From DASVRA01 sp036388855 (GTDB lineage Bacteria; Pseudomonadota; Alphaproteobacteria; Caulobacterales; Caulobacteraceae), in contig DASVRA010000004.1 in NCBI GenBank assembly GCA_036388855.1, forward strand, positions 18,885 through 82,884: a stretch of 64,000 bases of DNA, given 5' to 3'. Positions 1-7,256 of this stretch are shown one piece after another (positions within the stretch are counted from its first letter, which is position 1; every line of letters starts with the position of its first letter). The notes below the pieces were generated by a model. That model was not told where the DNA came from. It did no database searches and saw only the letters and a program-made list of their open reading frames with translations. The translations under genes and the position numbers were made by a program.

Positions 1-1135
1 CGACCAGCAGCGCCAGGTCCTTGGTCATGCTGCCGCTCTCGACGGTGGCGACGGTCACCTGCTCCAGCTTGATGGCGAAGTCGTTGAGCTCGGTGTTGCC
101 GTCGAGCTTGGCCCGGTGCTTCAGCCCGCGTGTCCAGGCGAAGATCGAGGCGATGGAGTTGGTCGAGGTCGCCTCGCCCCGCTGATGTTGGCGGTAATGC
201 CGCGTGACCGTGCCGTGCGCGGCCTCGGCCTCCACCGTCTTGCCGTCCGGCGTCATCAGCACGGAGGTCATCAACCCGAGCGATCCGAACCCCTGCGCCA
301 CCATGTCCGACTGCACGTCGCCGTCGTAGTTCTTGCAGGCCCAGACGAACGCCCCCGACCACTTCAGCGCCGAAGCCACCAGGTCGTCGATCAGCCGGTG
401 CTCGTAGGTGAGGCCGAGTTCCTTGTACTGCGCCTCGTAGTCGCTGGCGTAGGTTTCCGCGAAGATGTCCTTGAAGCGGCCGTCGTAGGCCTTGAGGATG
501 GTGTTCTTGGTCGACAGGTAGACCGGATACTTCCGGTCCAGCCCATAGCGGAAGCAGGCGTGGGCGAACTCGGTAATCGAGGCGTCGACGTTGTACATGC
601 CCATCGCGATGCCCGGGCCGTCGTAGTCGTAGACCTCGTGCTCGATCACCTGCCCGTCGCGGCCCTCGAACCTGATGGTCAGCTTGCCGGGGCCGGGCAC
701 CTTGAAGTCGGTGGCCTTGTACTGGTCGGCGAAGGCGTGGCGGCCGACGATGATCGGCTGCGTCCAGCCAGGCACCAGGCGCGGCACGTTGCGGCAGATG
801 ATCGGCTCGCGGAACACCACCCCGCCCAGGATGTTGCGGATCGTGCCGTTCGGCGACTTCCACATCTTCTTCAGGCCGAACTCCTTCACCCGCGCCTCGT
901 CCGGCGTGATGGTGGCGCACTTCACGCCCACGCCGTGCCGCTGGATCGCCTCGGCCGCCTCCACCGTCACGCGGTCGTCGGTGGCGTCGCGGTGCTCCAT
1001 GCCCAGGTCGTAATAGTCGAGCTGGAGGTCGAGGTAGGGGAAGATCAGCCTGTCCTTGATCAGCTTCCAGATGATCCGGGTCATCTCGTCCCCGTCGAGG
1101 TCGACGACGGGGTTCTGGACGGCGATCTTGGCCAT
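1..1135 (-). CDS. icd: NADP-dependent isocitrate dehydrogenase (3-prime end cut by window edge)
   Basis: Oxidatively decarboxylates isocitrate to 2-oxoglutarate in the TCA cycle, giving NADPH in the cytoplasm. The minus-strand frame starts MAKIAVQNPVVDLDGDEMTR at the ATG complementary to 1133-1135 and stays open to base 1, about 378 codons. It contains the family motifs VDLDGDEMTRIIW, the SPNGTIRN substrate loop, YDGDVQSD (metal-binding Asp) and AAHGTVTRH. These identify the roughly 405-residue homodimeric, eukaryote-like NADP enzyme, not the E. coli type; about 25 C-terminal residues lie outside the window. It is a single gene with no obvious partner here. Identification is firm from the motifs. 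Confidence 0.95.
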   Translation of the reverse strand, partial: MAKIAVQNPVVDLDGDEMTRIIWKLIKDRLIFPYLDLQLDYYDLGMEHRDATDDRVTVEAAEAIQRHGVGVKCATITPDEARVKEFGLKKMWKSPNGTIRNILGGVVFREPIICRNVPRLVPGWTQPIIVGRHAFADQYKATDFKVPGPGKLTIRFEGRDGQVIEHEVYDYDGPGIAMGMYNVDASITEFAHACFRYGLDRKYPVYLSTKNTILKAYDGRFKDIFAETYASDYEAQYKELGLTYEHRLIDDLVASALKWSGAFVWACKNYDGDVQSDMVAQGFGSLGLMTSVLMTPDGKTVEAEAAHGTVTRHYRQHQRGEATSTNSIASIFAWTRGLKHRAKLDGNTELNDFAIKLEQVTVATVESGSMTKDLALLV

Positions 1136-1212
1136 GGGGGACGCGGCTCCGCTACGCTCTCTGGAGAGCGGCGGACCTATAGACGCTGCCCCCCACGCGC
1201 GGAAGGGCGGGG

Positions 1213-1554
1213 CTAGTGGATCGAGGGCGCCAGGCTGCGGCTCGACATGGCGCTCTTGGCCATCGCTGATGTCGGCATCGCGCCCGCCGCCTTCAGGGCG
1301 CCGTGGATAGCGGGGCGCGAAGCCCCGGCGGCGGTGCGGAACAGCAGCATCGCGACACCGGCCTCCAGCAGGCGCGCGGGCCACAGCGGCTTTTCCGCGA
1401 CATCCTCCTGGATCTCCGAGAGCCGCTCGTCGCCGGGACGCAGGCGCCTGGACACCCGCGGCGCCACCTGCAGCCGGTCCAGCACGATCGTGACCACCGC
1501 GGCGGCGATGGCGGCGACCAGGGCTTCGGTGAGGACGTCGGTTTTGCTGACCAC
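1213..1554 (-). CDS. Small single-pass membrane protein, function unknown
   Basis: 113 residues if translation starts at the GTG complementary to 1552-1554, chosen because an AGGAG lies seven bases upstream; a longer reading would need a TTG at 1587 with no such site. Residues about 5-25 (DVLTEALVAAIAAAVVTIVL) form one hydrophobic helix near the N-terminus, followed by a charged segment with EIQEDVAEKP and a short second hydrophobic stretch. No family recognised. It is divergent from the ABC-F gene at 1646. A plus-strand frame of similar length overlaps it, but the membrane segment and the ribosome site favour the minus strand. Confidence 0.5.
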   Translation of the reverse strand: MVSKTDVLTEALVAAIAAAVVTIVLDRLQVAPRVSRRLRPGDERLSEIQEDVAEKPLWPARLLEAGVAMLLFRTAAGASRPAIHGALKAAGAMPTSAMAKSAMSSRSLAPSIH

Positions 1555-1645
1555 GGGCGGGCTCCTGTCGATGACTCTCAGCGGCAAAACTCCCGACCCC
1601 GCCGTGGCGTTGCGCCGTCCCGCACCCTAAGTGGCGCCTTCCGCC

Positions 1646-3520
1646 ATGCTCCAGATCGACAACCTCACCTTCAACGCCTGGGGGCGGCGCTTCTTCGACG
1701 GAGCGAGCGTCTCCATTCCCGTGGGCGCCAAGGTCGGCGTGGTGGGCCCCAACGGGGTGGGCAAGTCCACCCTGTTCCGCCTGATCACCGGCGAGTTCAC
1801 CCCCGACGGCGGCGAACTCGGCCTGCCCTCCCGCGCGCGCCTATCTTCGGTGGCCCAGGAGCATCCGGCCACGCCGGTTCCCCTGCTTGACACGGTGTTG
1901 GCCGCCGACGTCGAGCGCGACCGCCTGCACGCCGAACTGGAAACCGCGCCGCCCGAGTACCTTGGCGAAATCTACGCCCGCCTGATCGAGATCGACGCCG
2001 ACCGCGCGCCCTCCCGCGCCGCTGAAATCCTAAGCGGGCTGGGCTTCTCCAACGCCGACCTGGCCCGCCCCATGGCCGAGTTCTCCGGCGGCTGGCGCAT
2101 GCGCGTGGCGCTGGCCGCCGCCCTGTTCGCCGAGCCGGACCTGCTGCTGCTCGACGAGCCGACCAACTACCTCGACCTGGAAGGCGCCCTGTGGCTGGAG
2201 GCCCGGCTGCGCAAATACCCGCACACCGCCCTGATCATCAGCCACGACCGCGAACTGCTGAACAACTCGGTCACCGCGATCCTGCACCTGAACGCCGGCA
2301 AGTTCGACCTCTACACCGGCGGCTACGACGACTTCGAACGCCGCCGGGGCGAGAAGCTGCGCCTGCAGGCCGCCACCAGGGCCAAGCAGGAGGCCGAACG
2401 CGCCCACCTGCAGTCCTTCGTCGACCGCTTCCGCGCCAAGGCCAGCAAGGCCGCCCAGGCCCAGTCGCGCCTCAAGCGCCTGGCCAAGCTGGAGCCCGTC
2501 GCCGCCGTGGTCGAGAACCGCGTGGCCCCCTTCACCCTGCCCTCGCCGCCCCGCCCGCTGGCCCCGCCGCTGATGCGGCTGGAAGGCGCTTCCGTCGGCT
2601 ACGACGGCAAGCCGGTGCTGAAGGGCCTGAACCTGCGCCTCGACCTCGACGACCGCATCGGCCTGCTGGGCGTCAACGGCGCGGGCAAATCCACCTTCGC
2701 CAAGCTGGCCGCCGGGGCCCTGCCGATCCTGTCCGGCCACATGCACCGAGACCGGCGCCTGAACGTCGGCTGGTTCCACCAGCACCAGATCGAGGCGATG
2801 GACCCGGCCGACACCCCTCTGGAGATCATCCGCCGCGCCATGCCCGAGGCCAGCGAGTCCTCGCGCCGCTCGCGCCTGGCCCAGTGGGGCCTGGGCTTCG
2901 CCAAGCAGGAGACCACCGTCGCCGACCTGTCGGGCGGTGAGCGCGCGCGCCTGCTGCTCAACCTCGTCGCCATGGCCGCGCCGCACCTGCTGATCCTGGA
3001 CGAGCCGACCAACCACCTCGACATCGACAGCCGCCGCGCCCTGCTCGAGGCCCTCAACGACTATGAGGGCGCGGTGATCCTGATCACCCACGACCGCTCG
3101 CTCATGGAATTGGTCGCCGACCGGCTCTGGCTGGCCGCCGACGGGACGATCAAACCCTTCGACGGCGACATCGACGACTACGCCCGCTTCGTGCTGGACC
3201 GCGCCAAGCAGCAGGCGCGCAAGGCCGGCGAACCCGCCGAGCCGCCCCCGGCTCCGCCTCCGCCGCCCCAGCCCCGCGTGTCCCCCTCCACCGCCGCAAA
3301 GCGGCTCGAACAGGCTGAAGCGGCGCTGGCGAGCGCCACGCGAGCGGTTGAGGATCTCGACACCCGCCTTTCGTCGCCCGGACTGGCGCCCGCCAAGGCG
3401 ACCGAACTCGGGCGGCAGCGCGCCAGCGCCGCGCAAGACCTGCAAACGGCCGAACAAACCTGGCTGGCGGCGGCGGAAACCCTGGAGCAGGCAAAGGCGA
3501 TCCGGACCGTTCCCGCCTGA
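1646..3520 (+). CDS. ABC-F family ATPase (ribosome-associated type)
   Basis: 624-residue cytoplasmic protein with two tandem ATP-binding cassettes and no membrane segments, the ABC-F layout (Uup/YheS/EttA group, thought to act on stalled or initiating ribosomes). First Walker A GPNGVGKST at residues 34-42, degenerate signature FSGGW, Walker B LLLDEPTNYLDL; second Walker A GVNGAGKST, signature LSGGE, Walker B LILDEPTNHLDI. A charged linker between the cassettes and a Pro-rich hinge plus coiled-coil C-terminal tail (residues about 535-624) resemble Uup. The ATG at 1646 was preferred over an in-frame GTG at 1631 because MLQIDNLTF matches the usual start. The exact subfamily is uncertain. Confidence 0.9.
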   Translation: MLQIDNLTFNAWGRRFFDGASVSIPVGAKVGVVGPNGVGKSTLFRLITGEFTPDGGELGLPSRARLSSVAQEHPATPVPLLDTVLAADVERDRLHAELETAPPEYLGEIYARLIEIDADRAPSRAAEILSGLGFSNADLARPMAEFSGGWRMRVALAAALFAEPDLLLLDEPTNYLDLEGALWLEARLRKYPHTALIISHDRELLNNSVTAILHLNAGKFDLYTGGYDDFERRRGEKLRLQAATRAKQEAERAHLQSFVDRFRAKASKAAQAQSRLKRLAKLEPVAAVVENRVAPFTLPSPPRPLAPPLMRLEGASVGYDGKPVLKGLNLRLDLDDRIGLLGVNGAGKSTFAKLAAGALPILSGHMHRDRRLNVGWFHQHQIEAMDPADTPLEIIRRAMPEASESSRRSRLAQWGLGFAKQETTVADLSGGERARLLLNLVAMAAPHLLILDEPTNHLDIDSRRALLEALNDYEGAVILITHDRSLMELVADRLWLAADGTIKPFDGDIDDYARFVLDRAKQQARKAGEPAEPPPAPPPPPQPRVSPSTAAKRLEQAEAALASATRAVEDLDTRLSSPGLAPAKATELGRQRASAAQDLQTAEQTWLAAAETLEQAKAIRTVPA

Positions 3521-3551
3521 ACCTCGCGCGTCCGCGCCCGTTGGGCTCCTC

Positions 3552-4163
3552 ATGACCGAGCACAACCCCGACGTCGCCGACGCCACACCCGTCGAGCAGG
3601 CCGATATCGCCATCGGCTCGCGCTTGGCCCGGCTGCGCCACCATCCTTGGGTGGAAGCCGCATGCAAGGCCGGCGAGGTCACTGACCAGGAGCCGCTCTA
3701 CGCCATCTCCAGCGCGGTGCTGGCGCTTGGCGTCGTCACCCGCAACCCGCGCCTGGCGGGGGCCGGCGTGCGCATGATGGCGGCCGTCGCAGCAGCCGAT
3801 TTCCTCAAGAGCCGGGTGAAGGGGGCCGTCACCCGCACCCGGCCGCACGTGCTGATGGACGACGGCCGCTACGAACTGGACACGGGCGGGGGCGAGGAGA
3901 AGCCCGAGCAGTCCTTCCCCTCCGGCCACACCGCCGGCGCGGTCGCCGCCGCCCGGGCGATCTCGCGCAGCTACCCGAACGCCGCGCCTTGGGCCGCTCT
4001 GGGGGCCGCGGCGGGAGGCCTGACGCGCATCGCCAAGGGCGCGCACTGGCCGCTGGATGTGCTGGCGGGAGCTGTCACAGGGCTCGCCGCCGAGGCTGCA
4101 TCCGAGCTCGCCCTGCGCGCGGCGCGGCCGCTGCTGTGGAGGCTTCGCCCTCCGCCCCTCTAA
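3552..4163 (+). CDS. PAP2-superfamily phosphatase
   Basis: 203 residues. The three phosphatase signature blocks are intact: K90-x6-R97-P98, PSGH at 123-126 and R159-x5-H165-x3-D169, which hold the phosphohistidine catalytic machinery of phosphatidic acid phosphatase type 2 and related lipid phosphatases. Hydrophobic stretches between the blocks suit an inner-membrane protein acting on lipid phosphates, but the natural substrate (phosphatidate, undecaprenyl-PP or another) cannot be read from sequence. The ATG at 3552 is 31 bases after the ABC-F stop, so co-transcription is likely; the reading frame extends further upstream only inside the preceding gene. Confidence 0.85.
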   Translation: MTEHNPDVADATPVEQADIAIGSRLARLRHHPWVEAACKAGEVTDQEPLYAISSAVLALGVVTRNPRLAGAGVRMMAAVAAADFLKSRVKGAVTRTRPHVLMDDGRYELDTGGGEEKPEQSFPSGHTAGAVAAARAISRSYPNAAPWAALGAAAGGLTRIAKGAHWPLDVLAGAVTGLAAEAASELALRAARPLLWRLRPPPL

Positions 4164-4253
4164 AGACAGGTGACAGGCGCTGCTTTAGATGTAGGGTGAC
4201 CGATACGACTCAGAGCCGCCCGCGAGGGGCGGGTCCTATGGAGGGGAGACCAC

Positions 4254-4517
4254 ATGGCCGACGCGAAGAAACCCAACGCTCTGCAGCAGCCGCTGACACC
4301 GTCCCGCGAACTCGCCGCCGTGGTCGGCTCGGGCCAGCTGGCCAGGGGCGAGGTGGTTTCCAAGATCTGGGACTATATCAAGAAGAACAACCTCCAGAAC
4401 CCGCAGAACAAGCGCGAGATCATGGCCGACGACAAGCTCCGGCCCGTGTTCGGCGGCAAGGACAAGGTGTCGATGTTCGAGATGAACAAGCACCTCGCCA
4501 ACCACCTGAAGAAGTAG
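4254..4517 (+). CDS. SWIB/MDM2 domain protein
   Basis: 87-residue protein that is almost entirely one SWIB domain: residues about 12-86 contain LTPSRELAAVVG, VVSKIWDYIKKNNLQ, a DDKLRPVFGGKDKV segment and FEMNKHLANHL. In eukaryotes the fold binds proteins in chromatin remodellers and p53 regulators; stand-alone bacterial copies occur in Chlamydiae and many Alphaproteobacteria, where the role is not settled (DNA topology or nucleoid association is proposed). A GAGGGGAG ribosome site sits about six bases before the ATG at 4254. It is monocistronic and followed by a palindromic repeat. Confidence 0.9.
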   Translation: MADAKKPNALQQPLTPSRELAAVVGSGQLARGEVVSKIWDYIKKNNLQNPQNKREIMADDKLRPVFGGKDKVSMFEMNKHLANHLKK

Positions 4518-4539
4518 ACCTTATCCAACTCATGAAGTG

Positions 4540-4655
4540 CGTCATCCCCGGCCTTGTGCCGGGGATACATGCATGGACGGGACGCCTGCTCGAGGATTAA
4601 ACAGGCGTTTCATCTGACGAGCCATGGACCCTCGGCACAAGGCCGGGGGTGACGC
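4540..4655. repeat. Composite inverted repeat of two REP-like palindromes
   Basis: Left arm 4540-4575 and right arm 4621-4655 are near reverse complements. Each is itself a hairpin built on CCCCGGC-CTTGT-GCCGGGG (left, 4546-4564) or its inverse (right). A smaller inverted pair, ACGCCTG/CAGGCGT, lies between them (4582-4588, 4602-4608). This is the layout of a two-unit extragenic palindromic element. It sits between the convergent SWIB and symporter genes, so it may also end transcription from both sides. Confidence 0.7.
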
Positions 4656-4664
4656 TGTTGTGTG

Positions 4665-5924
4665 TCAAGCTTCAGCCATTTCCGAGGGCCTGGGCTCCCC
4701 TCGCGCCAGCACCGTAGTAACCGCCAGGTCGCCGGTGACATTCCCCACAGTGCGGAAGATGTCGGGCGCCACCTCCACCGCCAACAGGATCGGCAGCAGC
4801 TCCACCGGCACGCCCAGCGCCAGGCAGATCGGCAGCAGGCTGGCGAAGAACGACACCTGACCTGGCAGGCCCACCGAACTGACGCTGATCGCCCAGGACA
4901 CCGCCACCGCGCCGGCGATCTGCGCCACCGAGGGGTGCAGGCCGTAGACGGCGGCCATGAAGAAGGCGACCGCGAGGTTGGCCACCGGGCTGGTGATCCG
5001 GAACAGCGCCACCGCCAGCGGCAGCACCAGCCCGGTCACCCGCTGCGGAATGCCGAGGCTGTCCTGCGCCCGCTCGACCATCGCCGGCAGCGAAGCCAGC
5101 GAGGACTGGGTGCTGAACGCCACCGCCTGCGCCGGCGCCGCGCCGCGCGCGAAGGTGATCAGCGGCATCCGCCCCCACACCACCGGCAGCAGGTAGGTGA
5201 GCAGGATCAGCCCCACCTGCGCCAGCACCACGACGCCGACGTAGTGCGCGATCACCCCGGCGGCGCCGACGCCCGCCCGCAAGCCCACGCCCAGCGCCAG
5301 GGCAAAGACGCCGAACGGCGCCACCACCAGCACCCACCGGACGATGGTGATCATCACGTCCGATATCGCCTGGAAGAAGCCCAGCAACGGCCGGCGCAGG
5401 TCCTCGCTCAAACGCGTGGCCGCGAAGCCGAAGAAGACGCTGAACACCACCAGCGGCAGGATGGCGTCCTCCGCCGCCGCCTTGACCGGATTGGCCGGCG
5501 CCAAGCTCTTGATCCAGTCCCCCAGCGGCGGCTGCGCGGGAATGGCCTCCCTGGCCGCGCCCACGCCCCTGAGCAGGGCGGCCGACGCTTCCGCGCTCAC
5601 CGGCCACAGCGCCAGGATCCCGTTGGCCGCCGCCATCGCGTAGAGGGACGCGAACACGATCAGCACCGCGAACCAGCCCAACGCCCGCGCCGCCAGCCGC
5701 CCCGTCGCCGCCGCGTCCGTCACCGAGGCGATGCCGACAACCAGCAGCGAGAACACCAGCGGGATGATGGTCATGCGCAGGGAGTTGAGCCACAAACCGC
5801 CGACCGCCTCGACGCCCTCGACCCCAGCCTTGAGCCCCGACGCTCCGTAGGCGGCTACAGCGGCCCCAATCGCCAGGCCCAGGGCCAGCGCGATCAGCAC
5901 CTGCACGCTCAGCGACCGCAGCAT
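4665..5924 (-). CDS. Dicarboxylate/amino acid:cation symporter (DAACS family)
   Basis: 419-residue integral membrane protein with about eight hydrophobic helices, related to GltP/DctA glutamate and C4-dicarboxylate carriers. The re-entrant serine loop AFSTQSSLASLPAM and the conserved ITSPVANLAVAFFMAAVYG and GLPGQVSFFASLLP segments place it in the family. The canonical NMDGT of helix 7 is replaced by SPVANLA, a variant seen in divergent members, so substrate prediction (aspartate/glutamate or succinate-type acid) is uncertain. Transcribed towards the palindromic repeat, with no linked gene. Confidence 0.88.
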   Translation of the reverse strand: MLRSLSVQVLIALALGLAIGAAVAAYGASGLKAGVEGVEAVGGLWLNSLRMTIIPLVFSLLVVGIASVTDAAATGRLAARALGWFAVLIVFASLYAMAAANGILALWPVSAEASAALLRGVGAAREAIPAQPPLGDWIKSLAPANPVKAAAEDAILPLVVFSVFFGFAATRLSEDLRRPLLGFFQAISDVMITIVRWVLVVAPFGVFALALGVGLRAGVGAAGVIAHYVGVVVLAQVGLILLTYLLPVVWGRMPLITFARGAAPAQAVAFSTQSSLASLPAMVERAQDSLGIPQRVTGLVLPLAVALFRITSPVANLAVAFFMAAVYGLHPSVAQIAGAVAVSWAISVSSVGLPGQVSFFASLLPICLALGVPVELLPILLAVEVAPDIFRTVGNVTGDLAVTTVLARGEPRPSEMAEA

Positions 5925-5975
5925 CGGCTCCCCCTCCCGGCCAGAGCGTCGTCAAATAGGAACCGCAGCAGGCAC

Positions 5976-6007
5976 GAAAAGGGCCCCGGCGACAAGCGCC
6001 GGGGCCC
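5976..6007 (-). terminator. Rho-independent terminator of the RTX-like gene
   Basis: A perfect 11-bp GC-rich stem (5981-5991 with 5997-6007) and 5-base loop, followed on the minus strand by TTTT (5977-5980). It begins about 25 bases after the stop codon of the gene at 6032-7153 and is oriented to end its transcript before the symporter gene. Confidence 0.75.
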
Positions 6008-6031
6008 CGCCCGATCCCGGGAAGGCTGGGA

Positions 6032-7153
6032 TCAGACGACCAGGGCGTCGAGGCCCAGGTTCTCGGCCGTGAACTCCTCGGCCACCACGTCGCCGAACTT
6101 CGCCACGCTGACGAAGCCGTCGCCGCCGCCGTCGGCGTCCACCTGCAGCAGCACGTCGTCGCCGACCTGGACCAGCTGCACGAAGCCGTCTGCCAAGGCG
6201 TCCTGAGCGCCGTCCCAGCTCGAGTTGGCGGCCAGGTAGTCGGAGAAGTCGAACACGTCCCCGCCCTCGCCGGTCTCGAAGTTGGCGACCCGCAGTAGGC
6301 GCTCGGAGGAGAAGTCCGCCGACAGGTGGATGGTGTCCACCTCGTTGGCCCCGTCCTCGGCCTCGCTTCCGTCCAGCTGGATACGCACCCGCTCGAAGGA
6401 GCCGCTGAGGTTGATCGTGTCGGCGCCTTCGCCGTCCCGCACCCGCACCCGCTCGGCGGTGTCGACGCTGATCACGTCGTCGCCGGCGCCGGCCCGGATT
6501 TCGATCCGGGTCTGATCGTTGCCCGCGGCCTCGATCGTGTCGTTCCCCGACCCGGAGCGGATGTCGACGTCGGCCCGGTCTTCGGACGCGGAGTTGTCCG
6601 AGGTGATCAGGTCGTCGCCGCCGCGTGAGCGGACATCGGCATCGCCGGCGCCTACATCGATCACGTCGTCGCCGTCGGTGGCTTCGCCTTCGTCGTCGGC
6701 ATCGGGATCTTCATCCCCGCCGCCGCCGCTGTTGTCGTCGTCGCCGCCGCTGTCGTCGCCACCGCCGCCGTTGTCGTCGCCGGGTTCATCGTCGTCGTTG
6801 CCGCCGCCCTGGTCGTCGGTGCCGTCGTCGTCATCGCCGCCCGGGAGGTCGTCGTCGTTGCCGCCGCCTTGATCGTCGGCGCCGTCGTCGTCGCCGCCGC
6901 GGGCGAGCGTCACCGAGGCCGAGGACATGCGGGCGCGGTCGTCGCGGCCGCCGTGGTCGTCGGGTTGGGTGTCGTCTTCGCCATGGCCGCCATGGCCGTG
7001 GTCGTCCGGCTGGGTGTCGTCGCCGCCCCGGCCCTTGCCGCCGCGGTCGTCGCGATGGGTGTCGTCGCGGCCACGGCCTTTGCCGCCCCGGTCGTCGCCC
7101 GCCGCATCGTCGCCGCCGCGTCCGCGGCTGAGGGTATCTTCGTGTGTGCGCAT
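6032..7153 (-). CDS. Asp/Gly-rich RTX-like calcium-binding exoprotein
   Basis: 373 residues from the ATG at 7153 (AGGGG about nine bases upstream); an in-frame TTG at 7204 is less likely. The N-terminal 75 residues are tandem charged repeats of the type DDRGGKGRG-DDT. Residues about 80-165 are extremely Asp/Gly rich. The middle has degenerate nonapeptide repeats (DGDDVIDVG, GGDDLITSD, GSGNDTIEA, GAGDDVISV) like the calcium-binding RTX beta-roll. The C-terminal 60 residues (FDFSDYL, then a beta-rich tail ending LGLDALVV) resemble type I secretion targeting ends. There is no Sec signal. Probably secreted by a TolC-type exporter, none of which lies in this window; function unknown. Confidence 0.75.
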   Translation of the reverse strand: MRTHEDTLSRGRGGDDAAGDDRGGKGRGRDDTHRDDRGGKGRGGDDTQPDDHGHGGHGEDDTQPDDHGGRDDRARMSSASVTLARGGDDDGADDQGGGNDDDLPGGDDDDGTDDQGGGNDDDEPGDDNGGGGDDSGGDDDNSGGGGDEDPDADDEGEATDGDDVIDVGAGDADVRSRGGDDLITSDNSASEDRADVDIRSGSGNDTIEAAGNDQTRIEIRAGAGDDVISVDTAERVRVRDGEGADTINLSGSFERVRIQLDGSEAEDGANEVDTIHLSADFSSERLLRVANFETGEGGDVFDFSDYLAANSSWDGAQDALADGFVQLVQVGDDVLLQVDADGGGDGFVSVAKFGDVVAEEFTAENLGLDALVV

Positions 7154-7256
7154 CTCTGTCGCCCCTGAAACAGACGCGGGGAAGTCCGCATCTCGGGCCG
7201 ACAACGACGCGGCTTCAGCTTTATTCCTGCCGCAGAACGAACAGCCGAGGTCGCCG

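Noticed and set aside
116..1216. Plus-strand frame of 366 codons opposite icd
   Set aside because: It is the antisense shadow of icd; the product is His/Val/Arg-rich low-complexity and the opposite strand has an unmistakable enzyme.
2030..3682. Minus-strand frame of 550 codons opposite the ABC-F gene
   Set aside because: Antisense of a well-supported ATPase; Gly/Gln/Val-rich composition typical of GC-rich shadows.
6625..7168. Plus-strand Arg- or Val/Ala-rich frames in the repeat region of the exoprotein gene
   Set aside because: Artefacts of GAC/GGC repeats read on the opposite strand.
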